Shown here piece by piece: positions 1-5,846 of a stretch of 12,518 bases of DNA. A program made the translations under genes and the position numbers. The notes beneath the pieces are model-generated. The model was not told where the DNA came from, ran no database searches, and saw only the letters and a list, made by a program, of their open reading frames with translations. How positions within the stretch are numbered: the stretch's first letter is position 1; the number at the start of each line of letters is the position of its first letter. This DNA is from Deltaproteobacteria bacterium (GTDB taxonomy: Bacteria > Desulfobacterota > Desulfobacteria > Desulfobacterales > JAFDDL01): contig JAFDDL010000049.1 in NCBI GenBank assembly GCA_019310865.1, positions 1-12,518 of the forward strand. Reading direction: 5' to 3'.

Positions 1-38
1 AGCGGTTTTTCCTTGGCGTCTTTTGACTTGTCTTCCAT
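1..38 (-). CDS. 5' end of an unidentified gene (partial)
   Basis: Only the first 12 complete codons are inside the window. They read M-E-D-K-S-K-D-A-K-E-K-P, a charged lysine-rich N-terminus with no visible signal peptide or membrane segment, so the product probably starts in the cytoplasm. The ATG at 38 is supported by an AAAGGAG ribosome binding site at 50-56, 11 nt upstream. The gene lies 106 nt downstream of the slipin gene on the same strand and could share its transcript. A short hairpin lies in the gap. The family cannot be told from so few residues. Confidence 0.6.
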   Translation of the reverse strand, partial: MEDKSKDAKEKP

Positions 39-66
39 TTCCAGTGGTTCTCCTTTCTCGGGCAGT

Positions 67-83
67 CACCTGTGATGCAGGTG
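67..83. other. small perfect hairpin between slipin and next gene
   Basis: CACCTG (67-72) and CAGGTG (78-83) are exact inverted copies around a 5-nt loop. The hairpin sits in the 106-nt gap between the slipin stop and the next minus-strand start. No T-run follows it on either strand, so it is not a convincing intrinsic terminator. It may be a leader structure or chance. Confidence 0.3.
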
Positions 84-144
84 CCGCCCCCATCGAGTGA
101 TGAAATCAAAAATTTATGAAAAATAAATAAGTAACCCTATCATG

Positions 145-906
145 TCAAGCCTTGGTTTGATTTTTTCCCGCCATCTCCAGAAACGGTCTGAACATATCCA
201 TGGGAAACGGAAAAATGGTGGTGGTGTTGTTTTCAGCCGCCATCTCACGCATGGTCTGCAGGTATCGAAGCTGCAATGCCACGGGATGGGCCTGAATGAT
301 GCTTGCCGCTTCCGCCAATTTGGCCGCTGCCTGGTACTCGCCTTTCGCGTTGATGATTTTGGCCCGTCGTTCCCGCTCCGCCTCGGCCTGTTTGGCCATT
401 GCCCGCTGCATCTCCTGTGGCAGATCGATGTGCTTGAGCTCAACCGTGGCCACCTTGATGCCCCAGGGATCGGTATGTTTGTCGAGAATTTCCTGAAGCT
501 CGGAGTTGATTTTTTCCCGGTCCGACAAAAGTTCATCGAGCTCCGCCTGGCCGCAGACGCTTCGCAGCGTTGTCTGCGCCAGCTGGCTCATGGCGTAATT
601 GTAATTTTCCACCTCCACAATGGCCTTGGTCGGATCGATGACCCGGAAATAGATGACCGCATTGACCTTCACCGACACATTGTCGCGTGTGATCACGTCC
701 TGGGGATCCACATCCATGGCCACCAGGCGCATGCTGACTTTTACCATCTTATCCACAACAGGAATCAAAATGATCAACCCCGGACCCTTGGCCTGGATAA
801 CCCGGCCCAGCCGGAATATGACGCCGCGCTCATACTCGTTGAGGATCTTGATGGCGGACCAGAGAAAAAAGAGAACGGGTATCAAAATATAGACGAAGTT
901 AAACAT
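145..906 (-). CDS. slipin (stomatin-like SPFH/band 7 membrane protein)
   Basis: A 253-residue membrane-anchored SPFH/band 7 protein of the slipin type. Such proteins oligomerise into membrane-associated scaffolds and are commonly encoded beside NfeD proteases; in Pyrococcus the NfeD partner cleaves the stomatin C-terminus. The sequence shows an N-terminal hydrophobic segment (about residues 2-20), then the family stretch [13 protein letters not shown]. The band 7 core follows, with [22 protein letters not shown] and TTLRSVCG. After that comes an Ala/Glu-rich coiled-coil region ([20 protein letters not shown]) and a hydrophobic C-terminal tail with a PFPMDMF motif. An in-frame ATG at 912 touches the Shine-Dalgarno; the ATG at 906 has correct spacing and is preferred. 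nfeD lies upstream on the same strand, separated by 124 nt containing a large palindrome. The family call is firm; the cellular role is inferred. Confidence 0.92.
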   Translation of the reverse strand: MFNFVYILIPVLFFLWSAIKILNEYERGVIFRLGRVIQAKGPGLIILIPVVDKMVKVSMRLVAMDVDPQDVITRDNVSVKVNAVIYFRVIDPTKAIVEVENYNYAMSQLAQTTLRSVCGQAELDELLSDREKINSELQEILDKHTDPWGIKVATVELKHIDLPQEMQRAMAKQAEAERERRAKIINAKGEYQAAAKLAEAASIIQAHPVALQLRYLQTMREMAAENNTTTIFPFPMDMFRPFLEMAGKNQTKA

Positions 907-912
907 GTGCAT

Positions 913-920
913 ACCTCCTT
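913..920 (-). promoter_or_regulatory. ribosome binding site deciding the slipin start
   Basis: Reads AAGGAGGT on the minus strand. It ends directly against the ATG at 912, which is too close for initiation, but leaves about 7 nt from GGAGG to the ATG at 906. That favours the 253-residue form over the 255-residue form. Confidence 0.7.
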
Positions 921-956
921 GAATGATTAAGTGCTGAGTTAAGGTCTATCTAGTTC

Positions 957-1016
957 GGGGACGTTCGTCAGAATATAAGTTTCTGCATAGAAACTTATAT
1001 TCTGACGAACGTCCCC
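957..1016. repeat. perfect 28-bp inverted repeat with 4-nt loop (REP/MITE-like)
   Basis: The arms 957-984 and 989-1016 are exact reverse complements (28 of 28) around the loop GCAT. The ends read GGGGACGTTC and GAACGTCCCC. Six T follow on the plus strand (1018-1023), so read rightward it resembles an intrinsic terminator. Both flanking genes run leftward, and in their transcript the hairpin is preceded by A residues, not followed by U. It fills most of the nfeD-slipin gap. From memory, GGGGACGTTC-type termini occur in REP-like palindromes linked to IS200-type/RAYT transposases; this was not checked. No transposase is nearby. It may also stabilise or process the mRNA. Confidence 0.8.
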
Positions 1017-1030
1017 CTTTTTTACTTTTA

Positions 1031-2296
1031 TTAAACCACCTCCACTTCAACGATCAGATTCCGGACACCGGTCACCCGAACCCGGGTACCGATGGGAATG
1101 GCGGCCTGCGATACGGCTTGCCACAACTCGCCATGAACAAAAACCTTGCCTTCGGGATCAATGGCCTGGCGCACCACACCCTCCTCACCGATGAGCCCGT
1201 CTGCCCCGGTCCTGGGCTGAGTGACCTGAGCCTTGACCACCAGGGTTGTCACGGCAATGAAAAACCCGGAAACCAAAAACACCGTGGGCAGCAACACCTG
1301 CCAGGAAAGCCCCAGGCTGCCCGGCCCTCCTTTGAACAGCATCATGGATCCGAGCAACAGTGAGACGATGCCCGCCACCGTTAGCATTCCGAAACTTGTG
1401 ACTTTTAGTTCCAGGATGAAAAAGACCAGCGCCAACAGAATCAGCAGTATCCCCGCATAGTTTACCGGAAGGGTTTGAAACGAAAAAAACGCCAGCACCA
1501 GGCAGATGGCGCCGATGACCCCCGGGAAAATCGTGCCGGGATGGGACAGTTCAAAATAAAGGCCGGCCATTCCGATCATCATGAGAATATAGGCGATATT
1601 CGGATCACTGATGGCCCTTAATATTTTGGTGCGCAGATTTTCCCTCACCGGTATGATTTCGGCTGCATCCAGCTTCAGTGGCCCTTTATCTGCAATCTCC
1701 CGGCCGTTGATCTGATCAATAAGATCCGTCAGGTCCTTTGCCACCAGATCGATGACTTTTTCCTCGAGGGCTTCGGTTTCGGTAATGGAAACACTGTCAC
1801 GAATAGCCTTTTCGACCCAGTCGGCGTTTCGGCCTCGCTCTTGCGCAACACTTTTTGCATGGGCGACCATATCGTTAACGACCTTATCGGACATGGTCTC
1901 GTCGATTTCCTTTCCACCCATTCCCACCGGGTGGGCCGCGCCGATATTGGTCCCCGGAGCCATGGCGGCGATATCGGCAGCCATGGTAATCATGACACCG
2001 GCGGATGCCGCCCGGGCGCCACCGGGAGAGACGTACACGATAATCGGTATTTGGCTGGCCAAGAAGTCCTGCACGATTTGCCGCATCGACTCGGCCAGCC
2101 CGCCAGGCGTGTCCAGCTGGATAACCAGGCAGGCTGCATCGGCTTCGGAGGCCTTGTCAATGCCGATTTTGATAAACTCTGCCAGTCCCGGATTGATGGT
2201 CCCATTAATGGTCATCAGGTAGATGTCACCCGAGGCATGGGCCGGCCCGGTGCTCAAAAATACCAAAGCAATGAGGAGCATCAATCTGAATTTCAT
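1031..2296 (-). CDS. nfeD: NfeD long-form membrane-bound serine protease (ClpP-class)
   Basis: A 421-residue long-form NfeD protein. Family members are membrane proteases with a Ser-Lys dyad, partnered with stomatin/slipin proteins. A signal peptide covers residues 1-20 or so, ending in an A-H-A type site. The ClpP-like domain (about 24-200) has LVIQLDTPGG at 57-66. The likely catalytic serine is Ser98 in GARAASAG, and the likely lysine is Lys138 in SDKVVND; their spacing fits the archaeal protein 1510-N. Several membrane segments lie at about 234-355, and the C-terminal OB-fold NfeD domain at about 363-421. The start overlaps the glycosylase stop by 4 nt (ATGA), implying translational coupling. 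The slipin gene follows on the same strand, so the two probably act together in membrane quality control. All key residues are present. Confidence 0.93.
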   Translation of the reverse strand: MKFRLMLLIALVFLSTGPAHASGDIYLMTINGTINPGLAEFIKIGIDKASEADAACLVIQLDTPGGLAESMRQIVQDFLASQIPIIVYVSPGGARAASAGVMITMAADIAAMAPGTNIGAAHPVGMGGKEIDETMSDKVVNDMVAHAKSVAQERGRNADWVEKAIRDSVSITETEALEEKVIDLVAKDLTDLIDQINGREIADKGPLKLDAAEIIPVRENLRTKILRAISDPNIAYILMMIGMAGLYFELSHPGTIFPGVIGAICLVLAFFSFQTLPVNYAGILLILLALVFFILELKVTSFGMLTVAGIVSLLLGSMMLFKGGPGSLGLSWQVLLPTVFLVSGFFIAVTTLVVKAQVTQPRTGADGLIGEEGVVRQAIDPEGKVFVHGELWQAVSQAAIPIGTRVRVTGVRNLIVEVEVV

Positions 2297-3024
2297 GATG
2301 ACCGTTCCTTTTCAGATCGTTCAAGTTCACGCATGATCATCTGCATATCCGCCCAGACATCACGCTTTTTTCCCGGACTTCTCAACAGAAATGCCGGATG
2401 ATAGGTGGGCATCAACTGAATGCCGTCGTAATCGAAAAACCGTCCCCGAAGCCGTGAAATCGGGGTTGTGGTTCCCAGCAGCGTCTGAGCGGCAAATTTT
2501 CCCAATGCACAAATGATATCCGGTCGTATGGACGCCAGTTGCCGTTTTAGAAAGGGCGAACATGCCTCAATTTCTTCCGGTAACGGGTTCCGATTACCCG
2601 GTGGTCTGCATTTAATGATATTGCAGATATAAACCCGGGCGCGGGTCAATGCCATGGCCTGGATAATTCGCGTTAACAGCTGACCCGCTGCGCCCACAAA
2701 CGGCTCACCCTGCCGGTCTTCATCGAATCCGGGGCCCTCACCCACAAAAACAAGTCTTGCATCGGGATCGCCTACCCCGAAGACAATATGGGCCCGCGTC
2801 TTAAACAAGCCGCATCGCCGGCAGTCGCCCAGATCGCTGCGCACATCGTCCAAAGATTCGATCTCAAGGCCCGAACCAACCGCCGCAACCCGTCCGGTCC
2901 CCCATGTATCGAGATCGTTAAGACACGCTTGCGGGCATGCAAAACCGTCCACGCCGTTTTCAGCCATAACCAGCAGGGTGTTGCGGATATCATCCAGGGT
3001 ATCCCATAGCGTGTCGGCGCTCAT
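2293..3024 (-). CDS. uracil-DNA glycosylase, family 4 (Fe-S type)
   Basis: A 243-residue family-4 uracil-DNA glycosylase, which removes uracil from DNA at the start of base excision repair. Four cysteines that should bind a 4Fe-4S cluster are at 68, 71, 139 and 155. Their spacing (3, 68 and 16 residues) matches the Thermus family-4 enzyme. The catalytic motif GEGPGFDEDRQG begins at 95, with QGEPFVGAAGQLL after it, and the second motif TYHPAFLLR is at about 207-215. About 60 extra N-terminal residues precede the catalytic domain, as in other long family members. Two tandem ATGs are possible: the one at 3027 overlaps the coaBC stop as ATGA, but GGAG at 3030-3033 is only 2 nt from it and 5 nt from the ATG at 3024, so the latter was chosen. 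The stop overlaps the nfeD start by 4 nt. Confidence 0.95.
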   Translation of the reverse strand: MSADTLWDTLDDIRNTLLVMAENGVDGFACPQACLNDLDTWGTGRVAAVGSGLEIESLDDVRSDLGDCRRCGLFKTRAHIVFGVGDPDARLVFVGEGPGFDEDRQGEPFVGAAGQLLTRIIQAMALTRARVYICNIIKCRPPGNRNPLPEEIEACSPFLKRQLASIRPDIICALGKFAAQTLLGTTTPISRLRGRFFDYDGIQLMPTYHPAFLLRSPGKKRDVWADMQMIMRELERSEKERSS

Positions 3025-4232
3025 CATTTCTCCGAAGCAAGACGGACCACAATCTCGTCCAGAAGGGTGTGCGCCACATTCTCTTTTTCCATCATCGGCA
3101 GCATTTTCTTCGTTCCATCGGAAAACAGGAAAGTGACCTGGTTGGTGTCCGCGTTAAAACCGGTCCCCGGTTTTCCAACGATATTGGCAACGATCATATC
3201 CAAATTTTTCCGGGCGAGCTTTGATGCGGCGTTTTCCACCAGCGACTGCGTTTCGGCGGCAAAGCCGATCAGAATCTGATTTTTTTTCCGCCGACCGAGT
3301 TCAAGCAAAATATCCGGATTCTTCTCGAGGTGAATCTGCATGTCGTCCCGGTCTTTTTTCAGTTTATGATCGGCGGGATTGACGGGGCGATAGTCGGAAA
3401 CCGCAGCCGATTTAATGATGATTTCCGCATCATCGAAGTGATCATCAACCGCTTCGGCCATCTCAGCTGCAGTTTGAACGCTCACGACGGTCATATGTTG
3501 CGGCATGGGCAGGGCGCTGGGACCGGTGATCAGCGTGACCGCCGCCCCTCGGTGCTCTGCGGCTCTGGCCACGGCATATCCCATTTTCCCCGACGAATGG
3601 TTGCTGATATACCGCACCGGATCAATGGGTTCCCGGGTCGGGCCGGCCGTTACGACAATGCGTCGACCTTTCAGGTCCTTGGACGTCAGACGGTAAACGA
3701 TTCTGTCGAGAATCGACTCGGGTTCGGCCAATCGACCCGGCCCGGTGGTGCCGCATGCCAGCTCCCCGGAGCCGGGGGTCACAATCAATCGGCCGTCGGC
3801 CTCCAGGGTGTCGATGTTACGCTGGACCACCCGGTTGTCGTACATATGAACGTTCATGGCCGGGCATATCACCACCGGTGCCGTGACGGCCAGCATAAAG
3901 GTGCTCAGGGCGTCGTCGGCAATCCCATTGGCCAGTTTCCCGATCACATTGGCCGTGGCCGGTGCAATGACGACCCCGTCGGCCTGTTCGGCCCAATCGA
4001 TGTGGCGCATGGCCGCATCGGATTGCTGCGCAAACAAATCGGAAAATACCGGGTGGCCCGACAGGGCTTCAAACGTCATGGGGCCCACAAACCACTTGGC
4101 GTTCGGGGTCATGATGACCCGAACATCCGCCCCCTGCTTTTTTAGCAACCGAAGCAGCTCAACGCTTTTGTAAGCCGCGATGCCCCCGGTAACGCCCAGA
4201 ACAATTTTTTTATCTGTCAGTATAGAAGCCAT
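3024..4232 (-). CDS. coaBC: bifunctional phosphopantothenoylcysteine decarboxylase / phosphopantothenate-cysteine ligase (CoaBC)
   Basis: A 402-residue two-domain enzyme that joins cysteine to 4'-phosphopantothenate and then decarboxylates the product, two consecutive steps of coenzyme A synthesis in the cytoplasm. The N-terminal flavin-dependent CoaC domain (about 1-185) has GVTGGIAAYKS, the active-site His77 in RHIDW, Asn127 in PAMN, and Cys160 in the LACGTTGPGR lid loop. The CoaB domain (about 189-402) has TAGPTREPIDPVRYISNHSS, KSAAVSDYRP and Lys290 in HKLKK. The frame is open 24 codons further upstream, but the ATG at 4232 gives the normal family length and overlaps the preceding stop as TAATG. 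It is the third gene of the coupled minus-strand cluster. Confidence 0.96.
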   Translation of the reverse strand: MASILTDKKIVLGVTGGIAAYKSVELLRLLKKQGADVRVIMTPNAKWFVGPMTFEALSGHPVFSDLFAQQSDAAMRHIDWAEQADGVVIAPATANVIGKLANGIADDALSTFMLAVTAPVVICPAMNVHMYDNRVVQRNIDTLEADGRLIVTPGSGELACGTTGPGRLAEPESILDRIVYRLTSKDLKGRRIVVTAGPTREPIDPVRYISNHSSGKMGYAVARAAEHRGAAVTLITGPSALPMPQHMTVVSVQTAAEMAEAVDDHFDDAEIIIKSAAVSDYRPVNPADHKLKKDRDDMQIHLEKNPDILLELGRRKKNQILIGFAAETQSLVENAASKLARKNLDMIVANIVGKPGTGFNADTNQVTFLFSDGTKKMLPMMEKENVAHTLLDEIVVRLASEK

Positions 4233-4507
4233 TATTTTCCACTGCCGTTTATCAGTTTTCTGATTCGCTGCAGGCGACCGTACCGACCGGTCAATTCGAT
4301 CCATTCGGCCATCAGGTCAGCAAGCCGGTCGAGCCGACGCTTCCCGTCCGACAGTTTTTCTTCAATGGATTCCAATTCATTTCGGTATCCTGGATGGCCC
4401 GACTCCCGCTCCAGAAGATACCGATACACGTCTGCGGCCTCTTCAAAATATCCCTGTTGGGTCAGATACTTGGCCATGGTCGGGGTGTAACGGGTCTTGG
4501 AGATCAT
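4232..4507 (-). CDS. small TPR-like helical protein, function unknown
   Basis: A 91-residue protein I do not recognise as a named family. Residues about 11-36 (AKYLTQQGYFEEAADVYRYLLE) look like one tetratricopeptide helix pair. A charged stretch with heptad character follows (LESIEEKLSDGKRRLDRLADL), then a basic tail. There is no signal peptide or membrane segment, so it is probably cytoplasmic. It is a real gene by context: its ATG overlaps the ftsB-like stop (ATGA) and its stop overlaps the coaBC start (TAATG), so it sits inside a coupled cluster. A single TPR-like motif usually means protein-protein contact. Whether its partner is the divisome protein encoded just upstream is speculation. 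Confidence 0.75.
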   Translation of the reverse strand: MISKTRYTPTMAKYLTQQGYFEEAADVYRYLLERESGHPGYRNELESIEEKLSDGKRRLDRLADLMAEWIELTGRYGRLQRIRKLINGSGK

Positions 4508-4818
4508 TTTTTTCCGTTCATCGATGATTTCATTTTGATAATAATCTCGTTTTTGCTCACACCCCCCAACTCCTTTCGGGCAACCGCTTCGATATACCCG
4601 GGATCGTTTTTCAATCGCTCCATTCGGCGATGCAGGGAGATATTTTGCTGAAAAACACGCTCATTTTCGACAGCAAGCCGATCGTGCTCCTGACGCAACA
4701 ACAGCAGGTCGCGCAATCCGTGGTCTCCGTAAACAATCACCAGCATCATTGAAAAAAGAACCACACCGATGATGCATGTTGTGATAAGGGCCTTTGGTTT
4801 TAACATAAACAAAACCAT
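4504..4818 (-). CDS. ftsB: FtsB/DivIC-like septum formation initiator protein
   Basis: A 104-residue single-pass membrane protein of the FtsB/DivIC family, a divisome component that bridges other division proteins through its periplasmic coiled coil. One membrane helix (about residues 11-29) is followed by a Leu/Glu-rich coiled coil (LLLRQEHDRLAVENERVFQQN). The C-terminal signature N-D-P-G-Y-I-E-A-V-A-R-K-E-L-G then EIIIK is typical of the family. The start is uncertain: a TTG at 4842 and ATGs at 4818 and 4806 are all in frame and none has a good ribosome binding site. Starts at 4818 or 4806 give normal N-termini. It is the first gene of the minus-strand cluster, divergent from rpsT. The symbol is by family resemblance. 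Confidence 0.85.
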   Translation of the reverse strand: MVLFMLKPKALITTCIIGVVLFSMMLVIVYGDHGLRDLLLLRQEHDRLAVENERVFQQNISLHRRMERLKNDPGYIEAVARKELGGVSKNEIIIKMKSSMNGKK

Positions 4819-4907
4819 AATCGAAATGGTGGGCGGCGTCAATGCATCAATGGACCTATTGCCCGCTAATGAATTATTAAATTTTGGGGGAAATCATTCA
4901 TTTTCCC

Positions 4908-4936
4908 TTGACATCGGCTATTCGATTGAGTATCCA
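4908..4936 (+). promoter_or_regulatory. candidate sigma70-type promoter of rpsT
   Basis: A consensus TTGACA (4908-4913) is followed after exactly 17 nt by TATCCA (4931-4936), a weak -10. AT-rich DNA lies just upstream. The predicted start near 4943 gives a leader of about 94 nt for rpsT. Confidence 0.5.
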
Positions 4937-4997
4937 ATGCCATTTATTACACATGTGTCTTACCATGAATTAGATTATGGACGCATCTTTAAAAGCG

Positions 4998-5021
4998 TCA
5001 GGATATTGATCAGGATATTGA
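4998..5021 (+). repeat. exact tandem 12-nt repeat in the rpsT leader
   Basis: TCAGGATATTGA occurs twice head to tail with no mismatch (4998-5009 and 5010-5021). The second copy ends at the first base of the AAAGGAG ribosome binding site. A 5-bp hairpin, GACGC/GCGTC (4980-4984 with 4995-4999), overlaps the first copy. The repeat may affect access to the ribosome site or be a replication-slippage scar. Confidence 0.75.
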
Positions 5022-5027
5022 AAGGAG
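5021..5027 (+). promoter_or_regulatory. ribosome binding site of rpsT (GTG start)
   Basis: AAAGGAG lies 9 nt upstream of the GTG at 5037. It supports that non-ATG start, which also gives the conserved S20 N-terminus M-A-N-H-K-S-A. Confidence 0.8.
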
Positions 5028-5036
5028 CAGATAACA

Positions 5037-5297
5037 GTGGCGAACCATAAATCGGCGATAAAAAGAGCCCGCCAGAGCGAGGATCGACGTGTGCGAAATA
5101 AGGCCACACGGACCCAGGTAAAACATGTTGTCAAGCAATTACGCCAAGCCGTGGAGTCGCAATCATCGGAAGCGGCGGCCAAACAAATCCACATCGCCCA
5201 ATCGATCATCGATAGGGCCGCCAAGAAGGGTGTGCTTCATCCAAAAACCGCTGCGCGCAAAATCTCCCGCTTGACCAAGACCGTCAATTCGCTGTAG
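5037..5297 (+). CDS. rpsT: 30S ribosomal protein S20
   Basis: An 86-residue ribosomal protein S20, which binds 16S rRNA early in small-subunit assembly. The N-terminus MANHKSAIKRARQSE and the highly basic all-helical composition are diagnostic, as is the end (KGVLHPKTAARKISRLTK). The length matches the family. The gene starts at GTG with a good ribosome binding site and has its own promoter-like sequence. It is transcribed alone: the neighbour on its left is divergent (ftsB-like) and the one on its right is convergent (lptE), with zero nucleotides between the two stop codons. No intrinsic terminator is visible after the stop, so its 3' end must lie inside lptE in antisense orientation. S20 genes in other bacteria are translationally autoregulated; nothing here proves that. 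Confidence 0.98.
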   Translation: MANHKSAIKRARQSEDRRVRNKATRTQVKHVVKQLRQAVESQSSEAAAKQIHIAQSIIDRAAKKGVLHPKTAARKISRLTKTVNSL

Positions 5298-5810
5298 CTA
5301 AAAATTGTCCGTCAACCTGTAATAAATCCGTTCAGCAAGTCGCTTGGAAAGTAGTTTGATGGCGGCTTTCTTGTTTTGCTCGGTGGCGGCCTTATCGGGC
5401 AGCACAACATATTCTTCATTTTCTATCATGTTGTCGGATTGCCACAGGAGCTTCCCAACGGGATCGGCAAGTTGCAACGACACCGTCATCGTAACCCGCC
5501 GTTCCTGGGCTGTAAGGGTGCTGCGTCTGGATATGGATCGGGTGCGGATTGATCGAATAACACCGGATAGGTAAGCATCAGCGCGGGCGGATTCACCCGT
5601 AAAGATTTTGCCGTTCCGTGTCAATTCATAGATAATGTCATTGTTGACAATGCTTTCCAGTCCCGTTTCAGCGGTTCGATTATCCAAACCGGCAAGGGAG
5701 ACGCTTTGAACGCCCGCCGGCAGTTCGCCGGACCCGGCAAATCGGTACCCACAACCCAAAACCACCACAATCAGACTGGCACAGACCCATTTTTTCCACA
5801 CCGACGCCAT
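5298..5810 (-). CDS. lptE: LPS-assembly lipoprotein LptE
   Basis: A 170-residue lipoprotein. LptE plugs the LptD barrel and helps place lipopolysaccharide in the outer membrane. Evidence is a short N-terminal hydrophobic signal (about 8-19), a lipobox ending V-L-G-C with Cys20 as the lipidation site, and then GYRFAGSGELPAGVQSV, the family's typical mature start. Further family-like segments are NRTAETGLE, SRRSTLTAQERRVTMTVSLQL and ENEEYVVL. A GGAG ribosome binding site lies about 6 nt before the ATG at 5810. leuS is 36 nt upstream on the same strand, the same leuS-lptE order as in enterobacteria, so the two are probably co-transcribed. The 3' end abuts rpsT directly. Confidence 0.9.
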   Translation of the reverse strand: MASVWKKWVCASLIVVVLGCGYRFAGSGELPAGVQSVSLAGLDNRTAETGLESIVNNDIIYELTRNGKIFTGESARADAYLSGVIRSIRTRSISRRSTLTAQERRVTMTVSLQLADPVGKLLWQSDNMIENEEYVVLPDKAATEQNKKAAIKLLSKRLAERIYYRLTDNF

Positions 5811-5846
5811 GCATCTCTCCTATGGGCTCGCGCAGGAAAGCGAACC

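Noticed and set aside
142..930. Long open frame (262 codons) on the plus strand
   Set aside because: It lies fully antisense to the slipin gene, resembles no family, and lacks a ribosome binding site; a shadow of the codon bias of the real gene.
1011..1030. Rho-independent terminator for nfeD
   Set aside because: The T-run follows the hairpin only on the plus strand, while nfeD is read on the minus strand.
3330..4145. 271-codon open frame on the plus strand
   Set aside because: Antisense to coaBC; no ribosome binding site and no recognisable domain.
4233..4304. 24-codon N-terminal extension of coaBC
   Set aside because: It would overlap the TPR-like gene, adds no family sequence, and the ATG at 4232 gives normal length with a stop/start overlap.
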